This document shows positions 1-10,864 of a stretch of DNA of 64,000 bases, piece after piece. The notes below the pieces were generated by a model. That model saw only the letters and a program-made list of their open reading frames with translations. It was not told where the DNA came from and did no database searches. This DNA comes from Rhodococcus rhodochrous. GTDB lineage: Bacteria; Actinomycetota; Actinomycetes; Mycobacteriales; Mycobacteriaceae. The stretch covers positions 5,124,891 through 5,188,890 of the forward strand of contig NZ_CP027557.1 of assembly GCF_014854695.1 (NCBI RefSeq). The letters run 5' to 3'. Within the stretch, counting starts at the first letter, position 1. Every line of letters begins with the position of its first letter. The translations under genes and the position numbers were made by a program.

Positions 1-1
1 C

Positions 2-814
2 GCCGCGGGTGGTCCGGACGGTCGCCTCATACTCGGCGTCCACCGCTCCCCCACCTCGCGCGGTGGTTCCGAGTACATGCACTCGCTGCGCCCCGGCGAC
101 GAACTCGAGATCACCGAGCCTCTCCAGAACTTCCCGCTGCGGGTCGGCGCACCGCGATATGTCCTGCTCGCCGGTGGCATCGGCATCACCGCGGTCCGCG
201 CGATGGGGGCCGTGCTCCGCCGCCTCGGTGCCGACTACCGCTTCGTGTATGTCGGTCGCAGTCGCTCCGCGATGGCCTTCCTGCCCGAACTCGAAGCCCT
301 CCACGGCGACCGTCTCGACGTCCACATCGACGACGAGGGAACGGGATTGGACGTCGCCGCGCTCGTCGACGGCGTCGATCACGGCACCGAGCTGTACATG
401 TGCGGTCCGATCCGCCTCATGGATGCCGTGCGGCGCCGGTGGCACGACCGCGACCGGCCGATGCCGAATCTCCGCTACGAGACCTTCGGCAACAGTGGAT
501 GGTTCGACGCCGAGGAGTTCACGGTCACCGTGCCCGAACTCGACGTCACCACCACCGTCGGTTCCGACGAATCGATGCTCGACGCCCTCCGGCGTGCCGG
601 TGTCGACATGATGTTCGACTGCCGCAAGGGCGAATGCGGCCTGTGCGAGGTCTCCGTCTCCTCGCTCGACGGTCGCGTCGACCACCGCGATGTCTTCTTC
701 AGCGAGGAGCAGAAGCGCTCCTCGCGTCGGATGTGCGCCTGCGTGTCCCGCGTGGTGCGCGATTCGGCGTCGTCCCGTTCGACGACGGGTGTCGTCACGC
801 TCGACCTTCCCTGA
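2..814 (+). CDS. Phthalate/vanillate-type oxygenase reductase, 5' truncated (VanB-like)
   Basis: Electron-transfer component of a Rieske aromatic oxygenase: takes electrons from NAD(P)H through FMN to a 2Fe-2S centre. The reading frame is open from base 2, so the start lies outside the window. The visible part has the end of the flavin domain, a nucleotide-binding segment (LLAGGIGIT) and a C-terminal plant-type ferredoxin with CRKGECGLC and a later MCAC cysteine. That order (flavin, NAD, ferredoxin last) is typical of class IA reductases such as phthalate dioxygenase reductase and VanB. The stop is followed 32 bases later by an aromatic-acid MFS importer, which suggests the tail of a vanAB-vanK type operon. 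The oxygenase subunit is not visible, so vanillate is inferred; phthalate-like substrates remain possible. Confidence 0.8.
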   Translation, partial: AAGGPDGRLILGVHRSPTSRGGSEYMHSLRPGDELEITEPLQNFPLRVGAPRYVLLAGGIGITAVRAMGAVLRRLGADYRFVYVGRSRSAMAFLPELEALHGDRLDVHIDDEGTGLDVAALVDGVDHGTELYMCGPIRLMDAVRRRWHDRDRPMPNLRYETFGNSGWFDAEEFTVTVPELDVTTTVGSDESMLDALRRAGVDMMFDCRKGECGLCEVSVSSLDGRVDHRDVFFSEEQKRSSRRMCACVSRVVRDSASSRSTTGVVTLDLP

Positions 815-846
815 CCACCGCGCATTTCACACCACGAGGAAACACG

Positions 847-2199
847 ATGGATCTTCGCGCACGCATCGACGCCTCGCCGATGCATCCCTACCAATGGATG
901 GTCGTCGCCCTGTGCGTCGTGCTGAACATCCTCGACGGGTTCGACGTCATGGCCCTGGCGTTCACCGCCAAGAGCATCGGCAGCGACTTCGGCCTCGGCG
1001 GATCGGAACTCGGCGTGCTGCTCAGCGCGGGTCTGATCGGCATGGCCGTCGGTGCTCTCGCTCTCGCCCCGATGGCCGACCGGATCGGCCGACGGCCCCT
1101 GATCCTGATGTCCGTCGCGCTCGCCACCGCCGGCATGGGCCTGTCCGCGAGCGCCGGATCGGCGTGGGAACTCGGCATCTGGCGGGTCATCACCGGACTC
1201 GGCATCGGCGGCGTCCTCGCCTGCACCACCGTCATCGCGAGCGAATACTCGTCGGCCCGCTGGCGTGGTCTGGCCATCAGCATCTACACCGCCGGATACG
1301 GCGTGGGTGCCACGATCGGTGGTATGGCCGCCGTCGGTCTGCAGAGCGAATACGGTTGGCGCGCAGTCTTCGTCACCGGCGCCGTCCTCACCGGCCTGGT
1401 GCTCGCTCTCCTCGTCGTGCTGCTGCCCGAATCCCTCGATTTCCTCACCAGCCGGGGACGCTCAGGCGATCTCGACCGGGTCAACAGCATCGCGCGACGC
1501 ATCGGCCAGAGCCCCGTCTCCGAGCTCACCCGCTCCGGCGACAAGGCGGCACCGCGGGCAGGACGGATCTCGGACCTGTTCTCCGGAAGCAACACCCGCT
1601 CGACGGTGCTGCTCTGGGCGGCTTTCTTCGCCACCATGTTCGGCTTCTACTTCGTCAACTCGTGGACGCCGTCGCTGCTCGAGACCGCCGGTCTCACGAA
1701 AGACCAGAGCGCCACGGCGGGCATGATGCTCACCCTCGGCGGCACCGTCGGGTCGGTGCTCTTCGGAGTGTTCGCCAGCCGATGGGCCACCCGATCGGTC
1801 CTGCTCACCTTCACCATCGCCGCCGCCGCGACCATGACCGTCTTCATCATGTCGATCTCGACCCTGATGCTGGCGTTCGCGCTCGGCATCCTGATCGGCG
1901 GACTCATCAACGGGTGCATCGCCGGTCTGTACACCCTCGCGCCGTCCCTCTACGGACCGCAGGTGCGGGCCACCGGCGTCGGTTCCGCCATCGGTATCGG
2001 CCGAGCGGGTGCCATCCTCGCACCGACCGCGGCCGGTGTGCTCCTCGATGCGGGATGGACGCCCGAACAGCTCTACTTCGGAGTGGCCGGAGTGGTCGTG
2101 TTCGCCGCGGTGGCACTGTTCGCGCTGCGCCCGGCACGCTCGGCGGACGCCTCGTCCGAGCCGGTGCCCGCCGCCGTCTCCACAGAGTCGCGGAGCTGA
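847..2199 (+). CDS. MFS aromatic acid:H+ symporter (AAHS family, VanK-like)
   Basis: Cytoplasmic-membrane importer of an aromatic acid driven by the proton gradient, 450 residues, the usual length of the AAHS family (PcaK, BenK, VanK). About twelve hydrophobic segments are visible. The first contains NILDGFDVMALAF, the charged DGFD signature of the family, and the loop after helix 2 has the MFS motif DRIGRR. ATG at 847 follows an aggaaa Shine-Dalgarno. It lies 32 bases after the reductase gene and is probably co-transcribed with it; pairing with a VanB-like reductase makes vanillate the likeliest substrate, as in the vanABK operon of Corynebacterium glutamicum. A long hairpin follows the stop. 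Confidence 0.85.
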   Translation: MDLRARIDASPMHPYQWMVVALCVVLNILDGFDVMALAFTAKSIGSDFGLGGSELGVLLSAGLIGMAVGALALAPMADRIGRRPLILMSVALATAGMGLSASAGSAWELGIWRVITGLGIGGVLACTTVIASEYSSARWRGLAISIYTAGYGVGATIGGMAAVGLQSEYGWRAVFVTGAVLTGLVLALLVVLLPESLDFLTSRGRSGDLDRVNSIARRIGQSPVSELTRSGDKAAPRAGRISDLFSGSNTRSTVLLWAAFFATMFGFYFVNSWTPSLLETAGLTKDQSATAGMMLTLGGTVGSVLFGVFASRWATRSVLLTFTIAAAATMTVFIMSISTLMLAFALGILIGGLINGCIAGLYTLAPSLYGPQVRATGVGSAIGIGRAGAILAPTAAGVLLDAGWTPEQLYFGVAGVVVFAAVALFALRPARSADASSEPVPAAVSTESRS

Positions 2200-2218
2200 C
2201 CGACGGCCAGGAATCAGA

Positions 2219-2272
2219 GCGCGAAGTGGTCATCAGAGCGCGCAATTCCGCGCTCCGATGACCACTTCGCGC
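2219..2272. terminator. Long hairpin between convergent genes, probable bidirectional terminator
   Basis: Arms 2219-2241 and 2250-2272 pair over 23 bp with one mismatch around an 8-base loop. It lies between the 3' ends of the MFS gene (+) and the ABC-F gene (-), so it can serve both. There is no clear U-tract, as is common for actinobacterial terminators. Confidence 0.7.
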
Positions 2273-2320
2273 GTCGCTGCGGTGGTCCCTGCGGTGAACA
2301 ACTCCGCGGCACCCGGACGC

Positions 2321-4000
<1,680 letters not shown>

Positions 4001-4147
4001 GTGGTTTCCTCCGTGCGGAGGCGCACTCGTCCCCGGATCACGGGTGGGAGGATGCGCTCGCTGACGAACGGCCGGACACTCGGCCGCATTCGGGTACGGC
4101 TCGAACCGCGACCTCGGAGTACGTCCCGAGTCGCGGAGTGGGTGTCG

Positions 4148-4174
4148 TCAGTGGAAGTAGAGCGCCTGGATCAT
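4148..4174 (-). CDS. Putative 8-codon leader peptide of the ABC-F gene
   Basis: ATG to TGA on the minus strand encodes MIQALYFH. It begins 7 bases after the likely -10 element, so its mRNA would be leaderless or nearly so. It ends 147 bases before the ABC-F start, leaving room for attenuator folding. Drug-induced ribosome stalling on such short leaders controls many resistance genes. The function here is inferred only from position. Confidence 0.4.
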   Translation of the reverse strand: MIQALYFH

Positions 4175-4181
4175 GATCTCC

Positions 4182-4217
4182 AGGGTACCGAGCGCCCGAC
4201 CACCGTCAATCGAATTT
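4182..4217 (-). promoter_or_regulatory. WhiB7-like promoter for leader peptide and ABC-F gene
   Basis: Read on the minus strand: AAATT (4213-4217), three bases, -35 TTGACG (4204-4209), 16-base spacer, -10 TACCCT (4182-4187). An AT-rich patch 3 bp upstream of the -35 is the known hallmark of WhiB7-activated promoters in mycobacteria and Rhodococcus. The match is by eye. The rest of the 304-base gap (4001-4304) holds the leader ORF, GC-rich sequence able to fold before the ABC-F start, and the upstream region of the lipase gene. Confidence 0.5.
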
Positions 4218-4304
4218 CCGGCTGCGATCGCGGAGTGCCTCCGCGGACCGGTACTCGTGCGAGGATGCGAGGAACAGCTGTCGACGAGGCCGCAGGAGGC
4301 GCTC

Positions 4305-5141
4305 ATGGAGCACACCGAATCGTCGTTCACCGGCGTCGGCGCGATCCCGATCGTGTACGACGTGTGGTCGCCGGAGGCTCCCACCGGCGTGCTGATCCTC
4401 AGCCACGGACTGGGTGAGCATGCGCGTCGCTACGACCACGTCGTCGCGCGGCTCACCGATCTCGGTCTCGTCGTGTACTCCCCCGACCATCGCGGTCACG
4501 GACGGTCGGGCGGCAAGCGTGTGCGCGCCCAGGAGATGCGCGAGTTCACCGACGACCTCGACAGCCTGATCGATCTGGCGACCCATGCGCATCCCGGTCT
4601 GCCGGTCTTCATGCTCGGTCACTCGATGGGCGGCGCGATCGCTCTGGCCTACGCGCTCGACCATCAGGACCGGCTCGACGCGCTCGTGTTGTCGGGGCCG
4701 GCGGTGATCGTCACGTCGGGCACACCGAAGCCGGTCGTGGAGATCGGCAAGCTGATCGGGCGTTTCCTGCCGGGTGTGCCGGTGCAGAAGCTCGACAGCA
4801 AGGCGGTCTCGCGCGATCCCGCGGTGGTCGCGGCGTACGACGCCGATCCGCTCGTGCACCACGGTCTCGTGCCCGCCGGGCTCGCGCGGGTGCTGGTGCT
4901 CAACGAGCAGAGCCTCGAGCGGCGCCTCCCGAATCTGACGCTGCCGCTGTTGATCATGCACGGAACCGCCGACGCTCTCGCCGATCCGGCCGGGGCACAG
5001 CTCATCGCCGACCACGCGGGTTCGAAGGATCTGACGCTGAAGTTGTACGACGGGCTGTACCACGAGGTGTTCAACGAGCCGGAGAAGGACCGTGTGCTCG
5101 ACGATCTGACGGGTTGGTTGAAGGTCCGGCTCGACAGCTGA
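4305..5141 (+). CDS. Monoacylglycerol lipase (alpha/beta hydrolase, Rv0183-like)
   Basis: Serine hydrolase of 278 residues that cleaves monoacylglycerols to fatty acid and glycerol. The catalytic triad is visible: Ser107 in GHSMGG, Asp223 in MHGTADAL and His253 in GLYHEVF. The spacing is the same as in Mycobacterium tuberculosis Rv0183 (279 residues; Ser110, Asp226, His256), shifted by three. The oxyanion-side motif SHGLGEH is also typical of the MGL family. ATG at 4305 has an AGGAGG-like Shine-Dalgarno; upstream in-frame codons have none and are rejected. The next gene starts 11 bases after the stop, so the two are probably co-transcribed. Confidence 0.85.
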   Translation: MEHTESSFTGVGAIPIVYDVWSPEAPTGVLILSHGLGEHARRYDHVVARLTDLGLVVYSPDHRGHGRSGGKRVRAQEMREFTDDLDSLIDLATHAHPGLPVFMLGHSMGGAIALAYALDHQDRLDALVLSGPAVIVTSGTPKPVVEIGKLIGRFLPGVPVQKLDSKAVSRDPAVVAAYDADPLVHHGLVPAGLARVLVLNEQSLERRLPNLTLPLLIMHGTADALADPAGAQLIADHAGSKDLTLKLYDGLYHEVFNEPEKDRVLDDLTGWLKVRLDS

Positions 5142-5152
5142 GAGGAGGAGTG

Positions 5153-6007
5153 ATGTCGTCACGCATGCCGGTCGCGTTCGTCGGCCACGGCAGTCCGCTC
5201 AACGCGCTCGAATCGAATCGGTACACGCAGGCCTGGGCGGCGTTCGGGCGATCCGTGCCGACGCCCCGCGCGATCCTGGCGATCTCCGCCCACTGGTTCA
5301 TCAATGCCACCGCGGTGACTGCGATGCGGTCGCCGCGCACGATCCACGACTTCTTCGGGTTCCCGCAGGAGTTGTTCGACGTCGAGTATCCGGCGCCGGG
5401 TGCTCCGGAACTGGCGGAGGAGATCGCCGATCTCGTCCATCCGACGTGGGTGGGTGCCGACGTCGACTCGTGGGGTATCGACCATGGGACCTGGTCGGTG
5501 CTCACCCACGCCTTCCCGGAGGCGGATGTCCCGGTGGTCCAGCTCAGTCTCAACGCCTACAAGTCGCTCGATTACCACGTCGAACTCGGGGCCCGTCTCG
5601 CCGGACTCCGCGACCGCGGGGTGTTGATCGTCGCGAGCGGCAACGTCGTCCACAATCTCGGCGCGATGGATCCGCGACGCCCGGCCGCGGGGTTCGATTG
5701 GGCACATCGATTCGACGAGGACGCTTTCGCCGTCCTGCGCGACCGTCCCGGTGACGCCGCGGCGCTGGGTGAGCACCCCGATTTCCGGCACGCGGTGCCG
5801 ACCCCCGACCATTTCCTGCCGTTGCTGTATGTCGCGGGTCTGGCCGCCGAGTCCGGGGAGCAACCGGCGACCCTCGTCGACGGTGTCGAATACGGATCGC
5901 TGTCGATGACGTCCTACGCCGTCGGCGGAAACTGTCCGCCGCGCGACGGGGACGGCCACGGCGCCGGACTGCCCGAGAGCCCGGAGCCGCCCGACACCAA
6001 CCTGTGA
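5153..6007 (+). CDS. DODA-type (LigB family, class III) ring-opening dioxygenase-like protein
   Basis: 284 residues with the metal-binding layout of the class III extradiol dioxygenase superfamily: HGSP near the N terminus, SAHW at about 45, GIDHGTW at about 109 and VVHNLG at about 167. In relatives such as plant DODA and E. coli YgiD these histidines hold Zn or Fe and the enzyme opens DOPA or a related catechol. The true substrate cannot be told. ATG at 5153 sits behind aggaggag and is preferred to the in-frame GTG at 5114, which lies inside the lipase gene. Its 3' end is 4 bases from the convergent esterase gene, with no terminator between. Confidence 0.8.
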   Translation: MSSRMPVAFVGHGSPLNALESNRYTQAWAAFGRSVPTPRAILAISAHWFINATAVTAMRSPRTIHDFFGFPQELFDVEYPAPGAPELAEEIADLVHPTWVGADVDSWGIDHGTWSVLTHAFPEADVPVVQLSLNAYKSLDYHVELGARLAGLRDRGVLIVASGNVVHNLGAMDPRRPAAGFDWAHRFDEDAFAVLRDRPGDAAALGEHPDFRHAVPTPDHFLPLLYVAGLAAESGEQPATLVDGVEYGSLSMTSYAVGGNCPPRDGDGHGAGLPESPEPPDTNL

Positions 6008-6011
6008 GCGC

Positions 6012-6980
6012 TCAGGCGGCGTCGTCCACGGCGACGATCGCGCGTCGCGCGAACCGGGTGCTGAGCCCGATCAGTTCCATGGCCTCGGGGATCGCGCGGG
6101 CCAGGACCGGCCACGCGTGGATCTGCCCGCGCCACAGATGTGTCTCCACGGTGCGTCCCGCCGACGCGAGTCGCTCGGTCATGATCTCCACGTCCGGCCT
6201 GGTCAGCTCGTATTCGGCGGCACACATGAACATCGGAGGGAACAGCGCCGGATCGGCGTCGACGGGGTTCCTCTCGCCCTCGATCGCCTCCTCGCCGGCG
6301 AACCAGCGCGGACTGATCTTCCCGAGTGCCTTGATGGGCAGGTAGGCGTCCCTCGCCATGTACTTCGGGTCGTGCTTGTCGAGGTCGAGGTTGAGCAGCG
6401 GCGAGTAGCCGATCACCGCGGCCGGTCGCTGGATGCCGCGACGCGCGGCGAGTTCGGCGACCTTCGCCGCGAGATAACCGCCGGCCGAGTCGCCTCCGAC
6501 GACGATGCGGGTCGGGTCGTCGGCCACCTCGAGCAGAGCCGTGTACGCGTTCATCGCGTCCTGCACCGAACCTGCGATCGGCACGGCGGGCACCTGCCGG
6601 TAGTCCATCGAGTACACCGGGGCGCCGGAGTCGAGCGCGAGCTGCACGCACAGCTGACGGTGGGTGGACGGGCCGCAGAAGATGAAGCCTCCGCCGTGGA
6701 AGTAGAGGATGGTGGCGTCGTCGAGCGGGTCGTCGACCGGCTTCGGGGAGATGATCCGCTCACCGGGCACTCCGCCGAGTTCGGTCGGCGTGACATGCAC
6801 GGCGCGCGGCGTGGGCGTGATCCTGTCGACCACCCACGACAGCCGGCCGAGCACGGCGATGCCGAAGTCGTTGCTCGGCCAGAGACTCAGAATCGGCTTG
6901 AAGAGGATCCGGACCACCCACAGGAGGATCAGCGCGACCCTGCTGCTGCGGTCGTGCCAGGTCACCGCATCGGTACGCAT
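6012..6980 (-). CDS. HSL-family alpha/beta hydrolase (esterase)
   Basis: 322-residue carboxylesterase of the hormone-sensitive lipase family. The HGGG oxyanion motif (FHGGGFIF) and the nucleophile GDSAGG are plain, and a C-terminal His lies in GQIHAWPVL. The usual acid motif DxLxD is replaced by YELTRPD, so the third catalytic residue is probably the Glu or the later Asp. A hydrophobic stretch near residues 15-28 could anchor it to the membrane. ATG at 6980 is chosen over GTG at 6986; neither has a good Shine-Dalgarno. Substrate unknown. Confidence 0.75.
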   Translation of the reverse strand: MRTDAVTWHDRSSRVALILLWVVRILFKPILSLWPSNDFGIAVLGRLSWVVDRITPTPRAVHVTPTELGGVPGERIISPKPVDDPLDDATILYFHGGGFIFCGPSTHRQLCVQLALDSGAPVYSMDYRQVPAVPIAGSVQDAMNAYTALLEVADDPTRIVVGGDSAGGYLAAKVAELAARRGIQRPAAVIGYSPLLNLDLDKHDPKYMARDAYLPIKALGKISPRWFAGEEAIEGERNPVDADPALFPPMFMCAAEYELTRPDVEIMTERLASAGRTVETHLWRGQIHAWPVLARAIPEAMELIGLSTRFARRAIVAVDDAA

Positions 6981-7055
6981 GTGCACACACTATGTGACCG
7001 ATATGTTTCGGGCATCGAGAGTTCCGACACCCGGCGGCCCCGGACCTCGAACGCG

Positions 7056-8192
7056 TCACCCGATCCGCAGCAGCGGCACGAGCAGTTCCTCGTCGGTCAA
7101 CGCCCCGTGCTGCCCGGGAAGGTTCGACATGACCTGCTCGCCGTCGCTGCGGATCACCGTCGATTCGCCGCGTCCGACGGCCACGATGTCGCCGATCCGC
7201 TTGGTCAGCGCCGGATCGGGATCGGATCCGAACAGGCACGCCGCGAACGCGTCGTCGCGGGTGCCGACCCACGCGTGGTCGCCGAGTTCGTTGCGCCAGC
7301 GTTCGAGGACCCGGTCGACGTGGTCGGTGTAGATGTGGCGGCACCGCGGTTCCCCGGCGATGACGGTGACGTCCTCACCGAGACCGGGGGTGTGGTCGAA
7401 GTCGATGCGGCGACCGCGCGAGGCGTCGACCATGCCGTGATCGGCGGTGACGAGCAGGCGGGTGCCGGCCGGCAGCGCGTCGGCGAGTTGCTCGACGAAA
7501 CGATCGACCACCGTGAGTTGCGCGAGCCATGCCGCGGACTCCGGCCCGTAGACGTGCCCGAGGGTGTCGACCTCGCCGATGTAGCAGTAGACGAGACTGC
7601 GGTCGCCGGCGCTCACCGCGGCGACGACCTGGGCGAGCAGATCGCCGTAGGCGGAGACCCCGACGAAGTTGCCGCCGCGCAGCACGGCCCGGGTGAGGCC
7701 GCTGCCCTCGAAGGCCTTCGGCACGACGGTGGTGACGGTCAGGCCCGCCTCGCGGCCGCGTTCGAACACCGTCGGGTGGGGCTGCACGGTCTCGGGGACA
7801 AGATCGTCGCGCTGGTCGATCGCGGTTCCGGCGAGGGTCCAGCGGAGCCAGTTGACCGGGGCCTCGATCTCGTCGACGTACGACTGGTAGCCGGTGATGC
7901 CGTGGAGGCCGGAGGGCAGTCCCGTCCCGAGGGAGGCGAGGCTGACGGCCGTGGTCGTCGGGAAGCCGGCACGCATCGGGCTCCCCGGCGCCTGCGTCAG
8001 ATACGGAGCTGCTTTCGCGTTGCGCTGCAGCAGTTCCCACCCCATTCCGTCGACGAGCAGGACGACGGTGTGATCGACGGGGGTGAGATCGAGTCGGTTG
8101 GTCTCACCGGCGACCCCCGCGGACGAGAGCACCGACGGCATCAGGTCGGCGAGGGTCGGCTCGGCGTAGACGTCGCGCAGCGGCAGGCTCAT
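7056..8192 (-). CDS. Type I phosphodiesterase / nucleotide pyrophosphatase family protein
   Basis: 378-residue alkaline-phosphatase-superfamily hydrolase. Metal and nucleophile motifs are visible: VVLLVDGMGW (metal Asp), GFPTTTAVSLASLGTG (nucleophile Thr), EVDTLGHVYG and VTADHGMVD with the metal Asp-His pair. No signal peptide is visible, so a cytoplasmic enzyme is likely. Members cleave phosphodiester or pyrophosphate bonds; the substrate here is unknown. ATG at 8192 (MSLPLRD) has a weak GGGA; the earlier in-frame start at 8210 has no Shine-Dalgarno. The catC stop lies 34 bases downstream of this 5' end. Confidence 0.75.
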   Translation of the reverse strand: MSLPLRDVYAEPTLADLMPSVLSSAGVAGETNRLDLTPVDHTVVLLVDGMGWELLQRNAKAAPYLTQAPGSPMRAGFPTTTAVSLASLGTGLPSGLHGITGYQSYVDEIEAPVNWLRWTLAGTAIDQRDDLVPETVQPHPTVFERGREAGLTVTTVVPKAFEGSGLTRAVLRGGNFVGVSAYGDLLAQVVAAVSAGDRSLVYCYIGEVDTLGHVYGPESAAWLAQLTVVDRFVEQLADALPAGTRLLVTADHGMVDASRGRRIDFDHTPGLGEDVTVIAGEPRCRHIYTDHVDRVLERWRNELGDHAWVGTRDDAFAACLFGSDPDPALTKRIGDIVAVGRGESTVIRSDGEQVMSNLPGQHGALTDEELLVPLLRIG

Positions 8193-8226
8193 ATCCCGAG
8201 TATGAGCCACGCGCCGGCGCCGAGGG

Positions 8227-8508
8227 TCACTTGATGTCGGAGCCGTGCTTCGTCAACGGCATGACCTCGATGTTCATGTAGGGGAACAGCGGCAGGTTCC
8301 ACAGGATCTCGTGCAGTTCGTCGGCCGACTCGACGTCGAAGATCGAGATGTTGCTGTACTGGCCGACGATCCGCCAGATCTCCCGCCACTTGCCCTGGCG
8401 CTGGAGATCCTGGCTGTAGGCCTTCTCCTTCGCGACGGTCTCGGCGCGCACGTCGGGGTCGAGATCGCGGGGGATGTCGACATCCATCCGAACGTGGAAC
8501 AGTGCCAT
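8227..8508 (-). CDS. catC: Muconolactone delta-isomerase
   Basis: Converts muconolactone to 3-oxoadipate enol-lactone, the third step of the catechol branch of the beta-ketoadipate pathway, in the cytoplasm. 93 residues, the usual size of CatC. It starts MALFHVRMDV and has the conserved REIWRIVGQYSNISIFDVES stretch of the family. ATG at 8508 follows gaaggagaa. Last gene of catABC, 37 bases after catB. No downstream pca gene is adjacent, so later steps must be encoded elsewhere. Confidence 0.93.
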   Translation of the reverse strand: MALFHVRMDVDIPRDLDPDVRAETVAKEKAYSQDLQRQGKWREIWRIVGQYSNISIFDVESADELHEILWNLPLFPYMNIEVMPLTKHGSDIK

Positions 8509-8545
8509 GATGTTTCTCCTTCTTCTGTTCTGACGAGAGCGCGGA

Positions 8546-9673
8546 TCAGGAACGCGCGTACTTCTTCACGACGTCCATGTCGAGTTCGACGCCGAGTCCC
8601 GGCCCCTCGGGCAGGTGCACCTGCCCCTCGGAGTAGTCGAGCGGCTTCTGCAGCAGTTCGACGGCGAACAGCTGCGGACCGAACAGTTCGGTGCCGTAGT
8701 CGATCCCCGGTTCGGCGCACGCGAAGTGGATGGACGCGGCGGTCCCGATGGGACCTTCGATGGAGGTTGCGCCGTGGCACCGCAGGCCGGCTGCCTTCGC
8801 GACGGCGACGACCTGCTTGCTGCGCTGCAGTCCGCCGCACTTGGTGGTCTTGAGCGCGACGACGTCGGCGGCGCCCAGCTTGGCCACCTCGTACGCGTCG
8901 TGCGGGGTCTGCACGGACTCGTCGGCCATCACCGGCGCCGAGACGCGTCGGTTGATCTCGGCGAGCACGTCGAGTTGATCTGCGGGAGTGGGCTGTTCGA
9001 TGAGTTCGACACCGCCGTCGACGAGCTGCGGGACGTGGCGCAGCGCGGTGAAGCGGTCCCAGCGGGCGTTGACGTCGATGCTGAATCCGACCTCGCCGCC
9101 GAACGCCTCGACGATCTTGACGACACGATCGGTGTCGACTACCGGGTCGAGCGCACCCATTTTGAGCTTGAAGGAGTAGTTCAGGCGCTGCTCACGCTTG
9201 TGGGTGACCTCCTCGACGATCTCTTCGAGGGGCGCGGCGCCGAGCGCCCACCGCACGTCGACGCCGGTCCGGAAGGCGCCGCCGAGCAGCGAAGCGACCG
9301 GCACACCCAGCGCGCGTCCCCATGCGTCGTGCATCGCTACGTCGACGGCGGCCTTCGCGAATCGCGCGTTGGCGACGATGCGCTCGATATCGACCATGAC
9401 GCCGCTGATCTCGTCGACTCCACGCCCGATGATGTAGGGCCCGATGTAGCGGTCGACGATCTGCTGCATCGTCTCGACCGATTCGCCGCCCCACCACGGT
9501 CCGCCCGGCACGACGCCCTCACCGTAACCGGTGACGCCGCCTTCGGTGGTCACCGCGACGAGCAGGATCGGCTGCGCTTCCGCGGTGGTGGTGGCGAACT
9601 TGTGGGGTCGGATCAGCGGTACGTCGATGATCGTCGTGGTGACGGAGGCGATCTTCAGATCGGGGTCGGACAT
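8546..9673 (-). CDS. catB: Muconate cycloisomerase
   Basis: Cycloisomerises cis,cis-muconate to muconolactone. 375 residues, enolase superfamily of the mandelate-racemase/MLE type. Seen: the catalytic Lys pair in FKLKMG, metal ligands in SIDVNARWD, LIEQP and MADES, and the second lysine in VALKTTKCGG. The N-terminal capping domain covers about residues 1-125. ATG at 9673 lacks a strong Shine-Dalgarno. It lies between catA and catC, separated from catA by 147 bases that hold a hairpin. Confidence 0.93.
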   Translation of the reverse strand: MSDPDLKIASVTTTIIDVPLIRPHKFATTTAEAQPILLVAVTTEGGVTGYGEGVVPGGPWWGGESVETMQQIVDRYIGPYIIGRGVDEISGVMVDIERIVANARFAKAAVDVAMHDAWGRALGVPVASLLGGAFRTGVDVRWALGAAPLEEIVEEVTHKREQRLNYSFKLKMGALDPVVDTDRVVKIVEAFGGEVGFSIDVNARWDRFTALRHVPQLVDGGVELIEQPTPADQLDVLAEINRRVSAPVMADESVQTPHDAYEVAKLGAADVVALKTTKCGGLQRSKQVVAVAKAAGLRCHGATSIEGPIGTAASIHFACAEPGIDYGTELFGPQLFAVELLQKPLDYSEGQVHLPEGPGLGVELDMDVVKKYARS

Positions 9674-9733
9674 CGGAATTGCTCACAATCGGATCGGGGT
9701 GTGACAGGGGGTAGGCCGCCGCGCATTCAGCAT

Positions 9734-9766
9734 GAATGCCGGTGCCCCAGAGGGACACCGGCATTC
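9734..9766 (-). terminator. Hairpin between catA and catB
   Basis: Perfect 11-bp arms (9734-9744 and 9756-9766) around an 11-base loop lie in the 147-base gap between catA and catB. It could be a partial terminator or a processing site that makes catA mRNA more abundant than catBC mRNA. No U-tract is present. Confidence 0.55.
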
Positions 9767-9820
9767 ACGATGCGAACCGCACTCTCATTCGGGTTGATCA
9801 GGCCGCATCCGCGGTCCGGA

Positions 9821-10805
<985 letters not shown>

Positions 10806-10864
10806 CACACGGCTTGTCAACACCGGATCGGGCACCATAGGCGAGTGCGCAGGTAGGAGGCGGG

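Noticed and set aside
6981-7000. CACATAGTGTG upstream of the esterase gene as a further cluster operator
   Set aside because: It shares only the CATAGT half and lies far from the cluster; the symmetry is poor.
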